NCBI GenBank assembly: GCA_024291935.2
Contig: CM044320.1
Coordinates: 29,170,001-29,234,000 of the forward strand
Reading direction: 5' to 3'
Source: Okapia johnstoni
Lineage: Eukaryota > Chordata > Mammalia > Artiodactyla > Giraffidae
Length of the DNA stretch: 64,000 bases
Shown piece after piece: positions 1-10,965 of this stretch. The notes below the pieces were generated by a model. It was not told where the DNA came from, did no database searches, and was given only the letters and a program-made list of their open reading frames with translations. The first letter of the stretch is position 1; every line of letters starts with the position of its first letter. The translations under genes were made by a program, and so were the position numbers.

Positions 1-130
1 GCCTCTGAACTATTCTGTGACCTATGCACCCCTTTGTCCCTCAGTTTCTCCATTTGTAAAGATTAACTAATGTCACAGAAACCTCTCATTTTCAGGTAAA
101 GTAGATGAGAAAGTCAGATTTTTAAAATCT
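1..130 (-). repeat. Possible MIR remnant
   Basis: The stretch around 38-75 (ccctcagtttctccatttgt) resembles the antisense of the MIR core, where a pyrimidine-rich block is followed by a tgtaaa motif. The copy is short and strongly diverged, so the call rests on one motif only. Confidence 0.35.
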
Positions 131-589
131 CATAGCTAGTCCCTAGAGATCATTGAGGCGCCTTGAAAAACTATTGGCTCAGCTGGTGAGAGTCATTTTA
201 TTGAACCACTGTTCTGAAGGCGGGCTGCCAGCCGGGGATTGTGCAAGGGCTTTGTAAGGTCTTGTTTTTCTTAATGGTATTTTCCCCACCAGCCCTCCAG
301 AATGTCTGAAATGTCTACCACAAGAATAGCTCCTTTGGGTTAAGAGGTTATCTCCAGGGAGACATGTTTAAAATGAGCTCCTGGTGTAGATAACACATGA
401 ACGTCATTTAGCACATCTGCACCGACTGGTCTATTAGAGTTGAAGTTGCCTTCCAGGAGAAAACTTCAGCTAAGGGAACAGGATATGCTATCTTCTACTC
501 CTTCCTTCTATGCATCCATCCGCCCTTGAAGCAATTACAGAGAACTTATACAGTAAAAACCTCTGCTAGGCCATAGATAGAATTTAAGA
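131..589. other. No gene or repeat recognised
   Basis: This is mixed-composition sequence without a long open frame, poly-A tail or known repeat motif. Nothing is supported here. Confidence 0.5.
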
Positions 590-905
590 AAGCTTAACAG
601 CCCGCCCATCTCAAGGAACTTTCAGTGTAGTAGAGTTGATGAGTATTCACAAGTTAAGTAGCTTACCAAGGCAAAATGAAATAAAACAGAAGATGTTATG
701 AGGACAGAGCAGCTCATATTGACTTGGAGTATTGGGAATGGCTTTGTGGAGAAGATGGCATTTTGCTTGAACTTGAATTAGACTTTGGAGAGCAAGAAGG
801 ATTTCAATAGACAGAGGTAGAATGATGGGGGTAAGGGTAATAGGGGAGAGAGCTTCCCAATTTGGGAGAACAGCAAAGACAAGGCAGTGGGAATTTTGTT
901 TTAAT
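590..905 (-). mobile_element. L2-like LINE fragment
   Basis: The plus strand has the usual antisense-L2 run: a 'gaagatggcatttgag'-like block, then a 'gaacttgaattagactttg' block, then a purine-rich block. The same element class is seen more clearly at 60.5-61.6 kb. No reading frame survives. It is old, because divergence is high throughout. Confidence 0.4.
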
Positions 906-1075
906 GACAATTTGAATATAAAGTGAGACAACTCTGTGTGGTATCACAAATGACAATGTCATAAATGGCCAGTTAAAGTTCAGTATTTAGGGCATGTTTT
1001 CAAACACCTGGACCCTACGAGTTTTAATGAAAATTAAATTTTGAAAGTATCTGCAGAGTGAACTGTTTCCTGTGA

Positions 1076-3690
1076 ATTGTTTTCAATTGCTTTATTGAGG
1101 TATAATTGACATACAGTAAACTGCACATAAGTTTGTATATTATATGTAATATATATACATATATATTTGTAAAATAATTAGCACAATCAAGAGAGTGAAC
1201 AAATCCGTGACCCCCGAAGTTTCCTTGTGCTTCTTGATACTTTCTCCCTCAGACCCCTTCAGACACCCATTGACCTGCTTTCTGTCATTTTAAATAAGTT
1301 TTCATTTTCTAGAGCTTTATATAAATGGAATTATATAGTTAATTTTTTATTATGATTTCTTTCACTTAGCATAATTATTTTGAGATTCAGTTGTGTCATC
1401 ATCTGTATCAACAATTCATTCCTTAACATTGTTGAGTTGTATTTCATTGTATGGATATATCATCATTTGTTTCTTTATTCACTTATTAATGGACATTTGA
1501 TAATTTTTAGCTTATGACTATTACAAATAAAGTTGCATGAACAATCATTCAAAGCTGTTTGTATGAACATATGCTATCATTTCTCTTGGGTAAATAAATA
1601 CCTAGGGGTAGAATGGCTGATTGTATGGTCGGTGTGTGCTTAACCTTTTAAGAAACTGCCAAACTGTTTTCCAAAGCATGTATACCGTTTTACAATCCAA
1701 CTAACAATGCTAATGAATTTTAGTTCTTTTAAATCTTCATCAACACTTTAGCTGATGTAATCAGTGTATGGTGGTAAAATTAGTGTATGGTGGTACCTAA
1801 TTATGTATTTAATTTGCATTTTCCTAAAGACTAATGATATTGAACATCTTTTCATGCACTTATTTGCCATCACTGTATCTTTCTTGGTGAAATCTCTGTT
1901 TAAATCATTTGCCTTCTTACTAATTTGGTTGTTTTCTTTATATTGAGTTTTGAGAGTTCTTTGGATACAAGTGTTTGCTATAAGATTTAAAAATCTTTTC
2001 TTCCAGTGTGTGGCTTTTCATTTTCTTAACAATGTCTTTGAGGTGCAGACATTCTTGATTTTTCACAAATTTCTAATTATTTACTTATTTTTTATAGATA
2101 AACGTATCCATATTTTTCATCATTTCTAAGAAATTGTTGCCTGCTCCAAAGTCAAAAAGATTCTAATTTATGTTTTTTGGAAGTTTTATATTTTTTGGTC
2201 TAACATTTAGGTTTGTGATCTGTTTTGAGTTTATTTTTGTATATGGTGTGAAATATTATTGACATTCATGTCTTAATAGTTTATTTGTTGAAAACGGTAC
2301 CATTTGTTGAAAAGAGTACCCTTTCTCCATTGGTTTTCCTTTGCATCTTTCTAAAAAAATCAGCTTTTTTTATGTGGGTAGAAAAATTCTGGTCTCTTTG
2401 CTCCATTTCATTGGTTTATTTGAGTATCTTTAGTCAGTAAAGATAGTTGTGTATTTTTTATAATAAATTTAAAATCAGATAAAGGCTTAGTTCATCAGCT
2501 TTCCTTTCTTTTCAAGTTATTATGGCTATTCTCATCCCTTTGCATTTCCAGAATCAGTTTGCTGATTTCTACAGGTAAACCTGCTGAGATTTTAATTGAA
2601 ATTGAGTTGAATCTACAGATAAATTTGGGAGGAGTTGACATCCTAACAATATTAGATCTTCTTTAATTTATTTCAGCAATGTTTTTTGTTTGTTTTTTGT
2701 TTTTATTGTCCAGATTTAGTACATATTTTATGAGATTTATCCTCAAGTATTTCATGAATTTTGATGCTCTTATAAATGGTATTTTAAAAATTGTATCTTC
2801 TGACTCTTCATTGGCAGTATATAGAAATTCATTTGCTAACTCATTTGTTAGTTCTAACAGCTACTTTGGTAGATTTTATTTTATTTTCTATATATATGAT
2901 CATTATGTTTGCTGTAAATAAAGATAGTTTTATTTCTTCCTTTTCTATATGGACACCTTTTATTTCTTTTCCTTGCCTTACTGAAATGACTAGACCCTCC
3001 AGGACAATGTTGAATAGAGTAGTGAGAATAGATATCCTTGCTTTGTCCTGATCATAAGGGAAAGTATTGTCTTTCACCATTGTTATTGGATGAATTGTGT
3101 TCTCCAAAAATCCAGATGTTGAAGTCCTACCTCCCAGCATTTCAGAATGTGACTCTGTTTGGAGACAGGGCCTTTAAAGAGGCAATGAAAATAAACTGAG
3201 GTTACATGGGTGGCTTCTAGTCCAATATGACTAGTGTCTTTAGAAGAAGAGATGAGGACATAGATATATGTAAATATCAAGGAAAGACCATGTTAAGACA
3301 GAAAGACTGCTATCAACAAGTCAAGCAGAGAGGTCTTAGAATGAAATCACTCCTGCCCACATCTGGGTCTTCTAGCCCCCAGAATAGTGAAAAGACATTT
3401 CTGTTGTTTAAGCCCCCTAGTCCATAGTGTTTTGTTATGGCAGCCCTAAAACACTAATACAGTCATTAGGTATGGTATTTGCCATAGGTCTTTTGTATTA
3501 ATAGATACTTTTGCCAGGTTTTGAAAGTTAAATTCTGTTCTTTGTGTGCTGAGCAATTTTATGAGACATGTATGCAAGATTTGTCAATGACTTTCTGAAT
3601 CTATTGAAAAGATCATTTTTTTTGTTTAGTTTGTTAATATTGTGAATCAAATAGATTGCAACAGAGATTTAACATACCATGAAAATTCTT
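1076..3690 (-). mobile_element. L1 LINE (L1MA/L1MB-like), 3' UTR and part of ORF2, split by an LTR
   Basis: Read on the plus strand this is the antisense of an L1: the 3' UTR lies at 1076-1700 (gctttattgaggtataattg at 1090) and ORF2 sequence continues to about 3690. Blocks such as 'aagaaactgccaaactgttttcc' near 1650 and 'ggacaatgttgaatagagt' near 3001 are typical. The element is interrupted at 3081-3461 by a solo LTR, and L1 resumes directly after it. No open ORF2 remains and the 5' part is missing. L1 encodes an endonuclease/reverse transcriptase; this copy is a fossil. Confidence 0.8.
3081..3461 (+). mobile_element. MaLR-type solo LTR (MLT1-like) inside L1
   Basis: The block starts with TG (tgttattggatgaattgtg) and ends with CA (aacactaatacA at 3450-3461). 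It includes the gaatgtgactctgtttgga motif and the 3' block 'ctgttgtttaagccccctag'. Flanking 5-mers accat (3076-3080) and gtcat (3462-3466) agree at 3 of 5 positions, which fits a worn 5-bp TSD. No internal viral genes are present. It is a non-coding remnant of an endogenous retrovirus-like element. Confidence 0.75.
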
Positions 3691-5085
3691 TTGTATAGGA
3701 ATGAATAATACTTTCCAGCTGTTTCTGTTTTCAATGAAATAAAAATGCAATTAGCTACAAATCAGCCTGTGTAGGTTGGTAAAAATCCTCAGCTGGGGTC
3801 TCATAAACTCAGAAGGAAGTAGTGAGATTGGATGATAGGTAGTTATACTTAAAATTGATTGTAATCTGAACCCTGAATTAACTGGAGAACTTCTGCACTT
3901 GGCTTTCAACTAAAAAGAGAGTGTTAAGAAAATGGGGAGTATAGCAATCACAGATAAAACTCAAATATTTAAATATGGCTTGGGATTTGGTTTCTTTTTT
4001 ATTACACTTCTTACATACATCTAATTTCATAATGGATGTGTGAAGAATGGGTAGCTGTGTAGGTGGTTTTTAAAGAACCTCAGGCATCTTCCTCCTCTGC
4101 CAAAGCAATTTCCATGCTTTATTTGTAGTTTAGTTTTTCAGCTTAACTTTGCCTCTTTTAAAAGTAGATTTCACCTGGAGAACCAGCCCTCTGGGCTGTT
4201 TAGTGTCTGTAGCAGTGTCAGCTGATTGGCTTTTCTTCAGGACTGTTTGACTGAGCTCAGAGCACTAAGAGACTAAGAATCTTCCTCAGTAAAGAAAGAA
4301 TAATTTGAAGCCCAGGATAATTTCTCATCACAGGGCACTATCTGGGTAGGTGTGGAGTGGTGGGCAACTTGAAGGCACAGGGCCCAAGGTGGGGCTGGGG
4401 GTTGGTGGGAAGGCAAAAGTGATGTGTTCCAGGAAGCATGATAAAATGTTGAAAGGGAAAGAGGGAGATCTAAGACACTGTTTAATAAAACAAATACATG
4501 TGAACACCCTTCTGTGCCAGGTGGGGTCTGGATGTAAGCAAGTGTAAGTCAGTGTCTTCAAATGAGAGTGAAGGTAGCGGTGGGAGCAGAGGTGGAGAAT
4601 GAGGAGGGGAGAACAGGAAGATCAGCTGGAAATGAGGGGGTAAAGTTCAGTGTCAAGGGCTGGCACAAAGGTGTGTTCAAAGTTGGGCTGGAGTGTTGGA
4701 GGCGGCCATTGTGAGAGCGACTGGAAGACGGAGATGGAAGAGGAGAGCCCTAGAGAGGAGGAGATAGAGGAATGGTTCTGTTATGGACTTGATAATGGCT
4801 AGATATTCAATTATAAAGGAAGGTCACACTATTTTCTGTATTCTGTGTTTACCAGGGCAAGATGCTGAAAAAAAAAAAAAGAATGGAAAGGAGCTTGTAG
4901 GAAGAGGGGAATATCCATATAACGCTTAGGGATCAAAAAGTCTGTTAGCCTCAGTCTCTGGGCGTTCTGGTTACTTGACGATTTATTGATATAGGATCAA
5001 CTTTCACCTATTCATGATGTTTATTGCTAAGCGTGTACAGTAAGATGTGGAGTGGAGAAGGGAAGAGCAAGGCACTGAGCCATGT
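3691..5085. other. No gene recognised; purine-rich stretch
   Basis: There is no recognised exon or repeat. A G-rich stretch lies at about 4386-4410 and a purine-rich run at 4565-4770. An A13 tract sits at 4868-4880 without a recognisable element in front of it. Confidence 0.5.
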
Positions 5086-5196
5086 TATCTGAGTTCAAAT
5101 TCTGGCTTCGCCCCTTATTTTGTGTGACTTCTGGGTAAATTAACTTTTCTTTGCCTCAGTTTCTTCATCTGGAAAGTAGAGTTAATAGAAGATTTT

Positions 5197-5638
5197 TTAT
5201 GGACGGTTAACAATGGGAAGAGGGAAGGGAGACAGGGGACAACAGGGGTAGGGGATTAAGAGGTAAAAACTACCTTGTATAAAATAAATAAACTACAAGG
5301 ATATATTGTACAGCACAGGGAATATGGCCAGTATTTTACAACTATAAATGGAGTTTAAGTTCAGTTCGGTTCAGTCGCTCAGTTGTGTCCAACTCTTTGC
5401 GACCCCATGGACTGCAGCATGCCAGGCTTCTCTGCTCATCACCAGCTCCTGGAGTTTGCTCAAACTCTTGTCCTTGACATGAGATGCCATTCAATCATCT
5501 TGTCCTCTATAAATGGAGTATAGCCTTTAAAAATTGTGAATCACTATGTTGTATATCTGAAACATATAATATTGTAAACCAACCATACCTCAATTAAAAA
5601 AATTAAAAACGGACCAATTAAAAAAACAAAAACAAAAA
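5197..5638 (+). mobile_element. L1 3' end (artiodactyl type) with A-rich tail
   Basis: This is a 5'-truncated L1 3' UTR with the block 'tatattgtacagcacaggga' and the end 'ccatacctcaattaaaaaaa'. It has a 13-bp perfect TSD (aatagaagatttt) in the MIR. It is itself interrupted at 5355-5507 by a BovB tail. Confidence 0.85.
5355..5507 (-). mobile_element. BovB 3'-end fragment inside L1
   Basis: The element starts with 'taagttcagttcggttcagt', the reverse complement of the BovB 3' tail, and is 153 bp long. It is flanked by perfect 12-bp copies of tataaatggagt at 5343-5354 and 5508-5519. This is the innermost of three nested insertions. Confidence 0.9.
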
Positions 5639-5749
5639 AATAGAAGATTTTAAAAATGAGGACCAATTGAGTCAAATATGCAAAGTACTTAACAATGCCT
5701 AGTACATATGTGCACTCAATAATATTAGCACTTTTATCACGGTTTGCCT

Positions 5750-5895
5750 ATGTAATATATATATGAACATAACTAATTATATAGCATATATTTATAAAAC
5801 AAAAATATGGTATATGTTTATATGTATATATGTGTGTATATATATGAATGTATGTATAGATAAGTGTATATATATGTGTGTGTGTGTATATGGGG
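5750..5895. repeat. TA/TG compound simple repeat
   Basis: Interrupted TA, TATG and TG runs occupy this stretch, ending with a (TG)6-like block near 5875-5888. A length polymorphism is likely. Confidence 0.8.
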
Positions 5896-5974
5896 AGAGA
5901 AAAAAGAGAAGGAGAGACAGACACAGTGATTCTCAGTATATTATATAGTAGGAGTTTGGGAGGAAGGCAGAAGT

Positions 5975-6445
5975 AAATTCCATTCCTGTCTCTGCTTGTA
6001 ATTACTGAGTCCCAGTTATTTTTATATTGTTACTTATTTATTTTTTAATTTCCTAATTGCTGTGTGTGGGCTTTTCTTTTAGTTGCAGAGAGCGGGGGTG
6101 CCCCTTTGTTGCGGTGCTCTGGCTTCTTTTGTTGTAGAGCATAGGCTCTAGGGCACACAGGCTTCAGTAGTTGTGGCCCGTGGGCTCCGTAGTTGTGGCT
6201 CCTGGGCTCTAGAGCGCAGGCTCAATAGCTGTGGTGCACAGCTTTAGTTGCTCCTTGGTATATGGGATCTACTCGGACCAGGGATCGAACCTGGCACTGA
6301 GTCAACAGGGAAGCTCCCACCCCCCAGCTATTTTTAAATTGCACAATGAATATAATAAGCTTTGTACGGTTAATGTGAGAATTAAATGACATAAAATATA
6401 ACATATTGCCTAACCAATTATTTGGTTATTAATAGGCACTTAATG
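5975..6445 (-). mobile_element. Probable MIR, split by a CHR SINE
   Basis: The right part reads like antisense MIR (gtgagaattaaatgacataa at about 6374, then a run of TTA/ATA and 'aataggcacttaatg'). The left part is short. Both sides abut the CHR SINE and its 19-bp direct repeats. Confidence 0.5.
6030..6322 (-). mobile_element. CHR-type tRNA-derived SINE
   Basis: The minus strand carries the tRNA-like head ('gggaagctcccac' side at 6309-6320) and a repeated body of 'ttgtggct / gggctct' motifs. It is flanked by cccagttatttttatattg (6011-6029) and cccagctatttttaaattg (6323-6341), 17 of 19 identical, which is its TSD. CHR is shared by cetaceans, hippos and ruminants, so it is older than Bov-tA. 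Confidence 0.85.
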
Positions 6446-6686
6446 TCTATTGTCTATGATTATTACATACTTTTTAAAGGTCATCTCTGGTAGTAGTTCT
6501 TTTAGAGTAACCTTCAGAAAGCTACTGCCAATAAGTGTTAAAGAACTATTCCTATGAATTTAGAGATTTTGTACATTGTAGATTGGGCCAAAGTCAACTC
6601 TTTTTTAAAAAATTGAGCTGTTAATTTCCACTCTGCTTTAAGGAAGAGAGAATTGAAAATATGATATATGGTAATATAGTTGGAGT

Positions 6687-7096
6687 TCAGTTCAGTGCAG
6701 TTCAGTTCAGTCGCTCAGTTGTGTCCAGCACTGTGTGACCCCATGGACTGCAGCACACCAGGCTTCCCTGTCCATCACCAGTTCCCAGAGTTCACTCACA
6801 CTCATGTCCACTGAGTCAGTGATGCCATCCAGCCATTTCATCCTCTGTCATCCCCTTCTCCTGTGCTCAATCTTTCCCAGCATCAGGGTCTTTTCCAGTG
6901 AGTCAGTTCTTCACATCAGGTGGCCAAAGTATTGGAGTTTCAGCTTCAGCATCAGTCCTTCTAATGAATATTCAGGACTGATCTCCTTTAGGATGGACTG
7001 GTTGGATCTCCTTGCAGTCCAAGGGACTCTCAAGAGTCTTCTCCAACACCACCGTTCAAAAGCATCAATTCTTCGGTGCTCAGCTTTCTTTATAGT
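6687..7096 (-). mobile_element. BovB 3'-end fragment
   Basis: The BovB 3' tail is at the left (ttcagttcagtgcagttcag) and its C-terminal coding region to the right. Translation on the minus strand gives 'RRLLRVPWTARRSNQSIL', typical of the RTE C-terminus. Perfect 12-bp repeats tatagttggagt lie at 6675-6686 and 7091-7102; the right one overlaps BovB sequence by microhomology. It is 5' truncated. Confidence 0.9.
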
Positions 7097-7515
7097 TGGA
7101 GTACTTAGCTTAAACCAGCAATTATTGACTTTTACAAATTTATTTATAAGGTTTTTAAACAAATTTGTGTGGCACTTCAAATCAGTGGAGAGAAGATGGA
7201 CTAAATTTCATTAAATGATATTGGTATTAGGATAATAAGTTTACTGGGTTAAAGTTTGATCCATAGCACATAGTATACACCATCAGTTCAGTTCAGTTGC
7301 TCAGTCGTGTCTGACTTTGTGACCTCGTGGACTGCAGCAGGCCAGGCCTCCCTGTCCATTACCAACCCCTGGAGTTTACTCAAACTCATGTCCATTGAGT
7401 TGGTGATGCCATCCAGCCATCTCATCCTCTGTCATCCCCTTCTCCTCCTGCCTTCAATCTTTCCCAGCATCAGGGTCTTTTCCAGTGAGTCAGTTCTTCC
7501 CATAAGGTGGCCAAA

Positions 7516-7794
7516 TTATTGAAGTTTCAGCTTCAACATCAATCCTACCAATGAACACCCAGGACTGATCTCCTTTAGGATGGACTGGTTGGATCTCCTT
7601 GCAGTCCAAGGGACTCTCAAGAGTCTTCTCCAACACCACAGTTCAAAAGCATCAATTTTTCGGTGCTCAGCTTTTTTTATAGTCCAACTCTCACATCCAT
7701 ACATGACCATTGGAATAACCATAGCCTTGACAAGATGGATCTTTGTTGGCAAAGTAATGTCTCTGCTTTTAAATATGCTATCTAGGTTGGTCAT
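7516..7794 (-). pseudogene. BovB C-terminal region fragment
   Basis: The 92-residue open piece contains 'DITLPTKIHLVKAMV', 'MYGCESWTIKKAEH' and 'FELWCWRRLLRVPW', the conserved cysteine/tryptophan-rich C-terminal part of RTE-type proteins. Its function beyond the reverse transcriptase is poorly defined. It is out of frame with the catalytic core upstream and is therefore a relic. Confidence 0.9.
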
Positions 7795-7965
7795 AACCTT
7801 CCTTCCAAGGAGTGAGCATCTTTTAATTTCATGGCTGCAGTCACCATCTGCAGTGATTTGGGGCCCTCCAGAAAAAGTCAGTCATTGTTTCCACTGTTTC
7901 CCCATCTATTTGCCATGAAGTGATGGGACAAGATGCCATGATCTTAGTTTTCTGAATGTTGAGCT

Positions 7966-8490
7966 TTAAGCCAACTTTTTCACTCTCCTTTTCACTTTCA
8001 TCAAGAGGCTCTTTAGTTCTTCTTCGCTTTCTGTGATAAGGGTGGTGTCATCTGCATATCTGAGGTTATTGATATTTCTCCCGGGAATCTTGATTCCAGT
8101 GTGTGCTTCCTCCAGCCCAGCATTTCTCATGATGTGCTCTGCATATAAGTTAAATAAGCAGGGTGACAGTATACAGCCTTGACGTACTCCTTTTCCCATT
8201 TGGAACCAATCTGTTATTCCATGTCCAATTATAACTGCTGCTTCCTGACCTGCATACAGATTTCTCAAGAGGCAGGTCAGGTGGTCTGGTATTCCCATCT
8301 CTTTCAGAATTTTCCACAGTTTATTGTGATCCACACAGTCAAAGGCTTTGGCATAGTCAATAAAGCAGAAATAGATGTTTTTCTGGAACTCTCCTGCTTT
8401 TTTGATGATCCACCGAATGTTGGCAATTTGATCTCTGGTTCCTCTGTCTTTTCTAAAACCAGCTTGAACATCTGGAAATTCATGGTTCAC
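7966..8490 (-). pseudogene. BovB reverse transcriptase core, relic
   Basis: This 174-residue open piece holds the catalytic palm. Motif A is FIDYAKAFDCVDH at residues 43-55, the GVRQGCILSP block is at 101-110, and the YADD box is at 145-148, so the catalytic aspartates are present. It would copy RNA into DNA at a nicked target. The frame ends 26 residues after YADD at MKVKRRVKKLA, where a frame break separates it from the C-terminal region. The copy at 18.6-19.2 kb ends identically. There is no endonuclease domain anywhere in this element. Confidence 0.95.
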
Positions 8491-8525
8491 ATACTATTGA
8501 AGCCTGACTTAGAGAATTTTGAGCA

Positions 8526-9005
8526 TTACTTTACTAGCATGTGAGATGAGTGCAATTGTGCGGTAGTTTGAGCATTCTTTGGCAATGCCTTTCTTAGGGA
8601 TTGGAATGAAAACGACCTTTTCCAGTCCTGTGGCCACTGCTGCGTTTTCCAAATTTGCTGGTATATTGAGTACAGCACTTTCACAGCATCATGTTTTAGG
8701 ATTTGAAATAGCTCAACTGGAAATCCATCACCTCCACTAGCTTTGTTTGTAGTCATGCTTCCTAAGGCCCACTTGGCTTCACATTCCAGAATGTCTGGCT
8801 CTAGGTGAGTGATCACACCATCATGATTATCTGGTTTATGAAGATCTTTTTTGTATAGTTCTTCTGTGTATTCTTTCCACCTCTTCTTGCTATCTTCTGC
8901 TTCTGTTAGGTCCGTACCATTTCTGTCCTTTATTGAGCCTATCTTTGCATGAAATGTTCCCTTGGTATCTCTAATTTTCTTCAAAAGATCTCTAGTCTTT
9001 CCCAT
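8526..9005 (-). pseudogene. BovB RT N-terminal part, frameshifted
   Basis: About the first 130 of 159 residues match the segment upstream of the RT palm (KGTFHAKIGSIKDRNGTDLT and NKASGGDGFPVELFQILK). After 'DWKRS' the translation departs from the related copy at 18.1-18.6 kb, showing a frameshift near 8600. It is a relic of the same LINE. Confidence 0.9.
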
Positions 9006-9036
9006 TCTATTGTTTTCCTCTATTTCTTTGCATTGA

Positions 9037-9372
9037 TCACTGAGGAAGCTTTCTTGTTTTCTTGCTATTCTTCAAAACTGCATTCAAATGGGTATATCTT
9101 TCCTCTTCTCCTTTGGTTTTTGCTTCTCTTCTTTTCACAGCTATTTGTAAGGCCTCCTCAGACAGCAATTTTGCTTTTGTATTTCTTTTTCTTGGGAATG
9201 GTCTTGATCCCTGTCTCCTGTACAATTCACAAACCTCCATCCATAGTTCATCAGACACTCTGTCTATCAGATATAGTCCCTTAAATCTATTTCTCACTTC
9301 CATTGTATAACTGTAAGGGATTTGATTTACGTCATACCTGAATGGCCTAGTGGTTTTCCCTACTTTCTTCAA
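9037..9372 (-). pseudogene. BovB endonuclease-RT linker relic
   Basis: The 111-residue piece (KTTRPFRYDVNQIPYSY near the start, then a basic stretch KRNTKAKLLSEEALQIAVKR) corresponds to the region just after the apurinic-type endonuclease of BovB. The endonuclease itself is missing because the copy is truncated near 9434. Confidence 0.8.
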
Positions 9373-9686
9373 TTTTAGTCTGAATTTGGCAATAAGGACT
9401 TTGTGATCTGAGCCACAGTCAGCTCCATGATGGACTCCAAATTATTAAATATTTTAATATAAATATTAAATCATAAAATAGAAGAAAAACCGTGGGTGAA
9501 TTACTTGAGGCTTTGCTATAGAGAAGGATTTCTAACTGTGAATAGAATTATCTTGCCCATGTAGCTGCAATACAAGGCAGCTGTAAAAAAGAAAAAAGTT
9601 CTCTTCCCATATGCAAATGGAAACCATTTATCGATCCTATATTTTGTATAAAATGGATCATGAATATAAATTTGTAAGATACACAG

Positions 9687-9860
9687 GGCTTCCCTGCTTA
9701 GAGAAGAATCTGCCTGCATGGCAACCCACTCCAGTGGAGAAGGGCATCTCCAGTACTTGACTGGAAAATTCCATGAACAGAGAAGCCTGGCGGGCTACAG
9801 TCTATGGGGTCGCAAAGAGTTGGACCTGACTGAGCGACTGACACTTTCACTTTCATCATT
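9687..9860 (+). mobile_element. Bov-tA SINE with internal deletion
   Basis: The head 'ggcttccctgcttagagaag' is joined early to the tail, which reads 'gggtcgcaaagagttggacc' and then 'gactgagcgactgacacttt'. About 40 bp of the tRNA-like part is missing compared with neighbouring copies. Confidence 0.8.
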
Positions 9861-9974
9861 GCATAAAGAAACTCTGAAGAGATACACTAGAATCTGAAAA
9901 TTTGGTTACCTTTGGGAGTGGCAGGTGGGGAATGGGGCAGATAGAAGCAGGATGGGAGGACATCTTTTCACTGT

Positions 9975-10281
9975 TTTTTTTTTTTTTTTTACTAATTTTA
10001 TTCATTTATTTGTTTGTTTCTGGCTGTGCTGAGTCTTCCTTGCCCTGTGGGTTTTCTCTAGTTGCAGTGAGCGAAGATTACTCTTTAGTTGTGGCACACA
10101 GGCTTCTCATTGCCGTGGCTTCTTCTGTGGTGGAGCCAGGGCTCTGGAGCACAGACTCAGTCATTGCGGTGCACGGGCTTAGTTGCTCTGCAGCACGTGG
10201 GATCTTCCCAGATGAGGGATCGAACCTGTGTCTCCTGCATTGTAGGCGGATTCTTTACCACTGAAGATACCAGGGAAGCCC
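9975..10281 (-). mobile_element. CHR-type SINE
   Basis: The T-rich left end (antisense of the A tail, 9973-9990) is followed by 'ctggctgtgctgagtcttcc' and ends with 'ccagggaagccc'. The flanking cactgt at 9969-9974 and 10282-10287 is a short TSD. Confidence 0.9.
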
Positions 10282-10324
10282 CACTGTGTTGTCCTTAATG
10301 TTGCTTTAATTTATAACCGAGTAT

Positions 10325-10550
10325 GCGTGTATGTGCTAAGTCACTTCAGTCTGTCCAGCTCTTTGTGACCCTATGGACTATAGCCTGCCAGGATTCTCTG
10401 TCCATGAGATTCTCTAGGCAAGATTACTGGAGTGGGTTTCCATGCCTTCCTCCAGGGGATCTTCCCAACAAAGTAATTGAACCCGAGTCTTTTATGTCTT
10501 CTGCATTGGCAGACAGGTTGTTTACCACTAGTGCCACATGGCAGGCCCGT
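10325..10550 (-). mobile_element. Bov-tA SINE
   Basis: The 3' tail lies at the left (taagtcacttcagtctgtcc) and the tRNA-like head at the right (gcagacaggttgtttaccac, then 'ccacatggcaggcc'). It is nearly full length and diverged. Confidence 0.85.
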
Positions 10551-10699
10551 AACCAGGTACATTTATTCCCTATTCAAAAATGAAGATAAAATAAAAATTT
10601 TCTCTTGGATCAGTAGTTACTTTTTCCACCATCATGGGAAGCTACAGATGAATTATTTTTCTTAAATCACTTTTGTTTTGCCACTTCCTGTTACATTCT

Positions 10700-10965
10700 T
10701 CTTAATTTTAAAATTAAGACTCTATTTTACAAGAGCAGTTCAAAGCCTGCAGCAAAATCGAGGGGAAGGTACATCATAGACTTCCTTTGTACCCTCTGCT
10801 GCCACAAATTTATAGCCTCCTGGACTATCAGTATCCCCCTCCACCCCCAGAGTGGTACATCTGTTACAATGATGAACCTATTGCTACACTGAACCAAAGC
10901 CCATGGTTTCCATTACTATTTACTCTGAGTGTTGTGCATTCTATTCCCATTATTAATTTTCCATA
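10700..10965 (-). mobile_element. Old L1M 3' UTR fragment
   Basis: The plus strand carries the L1M antisense blocks 'aaagcccatggtttccatta' and 'gagtgttgtgcattctattc'. It is short and strongly diverged. Confidence 0.5.

Larger units (their letters stand above)
5086..5745 (-). mobile_element. MIR SINE, split by an L1 3' end
   Basis: The MIR antisense block 'gcctcagtttcttcatctgg' ends the left part (5086-5196). The right part (5652-5745) carries the MIR-like end 'gcctagtacatatgtgcac'. An L1 3' end sits between them and is bounded by perfect copies of aatagaagatttt at 5184-5196 and 5639-5651. The two halves join cleanly if one copy is removed. Confidence 0.7.
7285..9434 (-). mobile_element. BovB (RTE) LINE, 5'-truncated, 2.15 kb
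   Basis: The largest BovB here runs from its 3' tail (cagttcagttcagttgctca at 7285) to a truncation near 9434, just after the end of the endonuclease domain. In element order it holds the domain linker (9037-9372), the N-terminal reverse transcriptase (8526-9005), the catalytic core (7966-8490) and the C-terminal region (7516-7794). These lie in different frames, so the open frame is broken at least three times and the copy cannot code for a working protein. No clear TSD was found. BovB is known to have entered ruminants horizontally, with close relatives in squamates. Confidence 0.95.
9440..10620 (+). mobile_element. Old L1-like 3' UTR, interrupted by three SINEs
   Basis: The pieces between the SINEs (9440-9686, 9861-9968, 10288-10324) resemble an old L1 3' UTR, with the 'ggttacctttgggagtggca' block at 9904 followed by a G/A-rich block. 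The call depends on those short pieces. Confidence 0.4.

Noticed and set aside
4386..4410. G-rich stretch as a quadruplex
   Set aside because: One of the four runs has only two Gs, so only a weak two-tetrad form is possible. Not listed as a finding.
6735..7214. 159-residue plus-strand frame through BovB
   Set aside because: It reads the antisense of BovB. Similar frames recur at every BovB tail and do not represent a gene.
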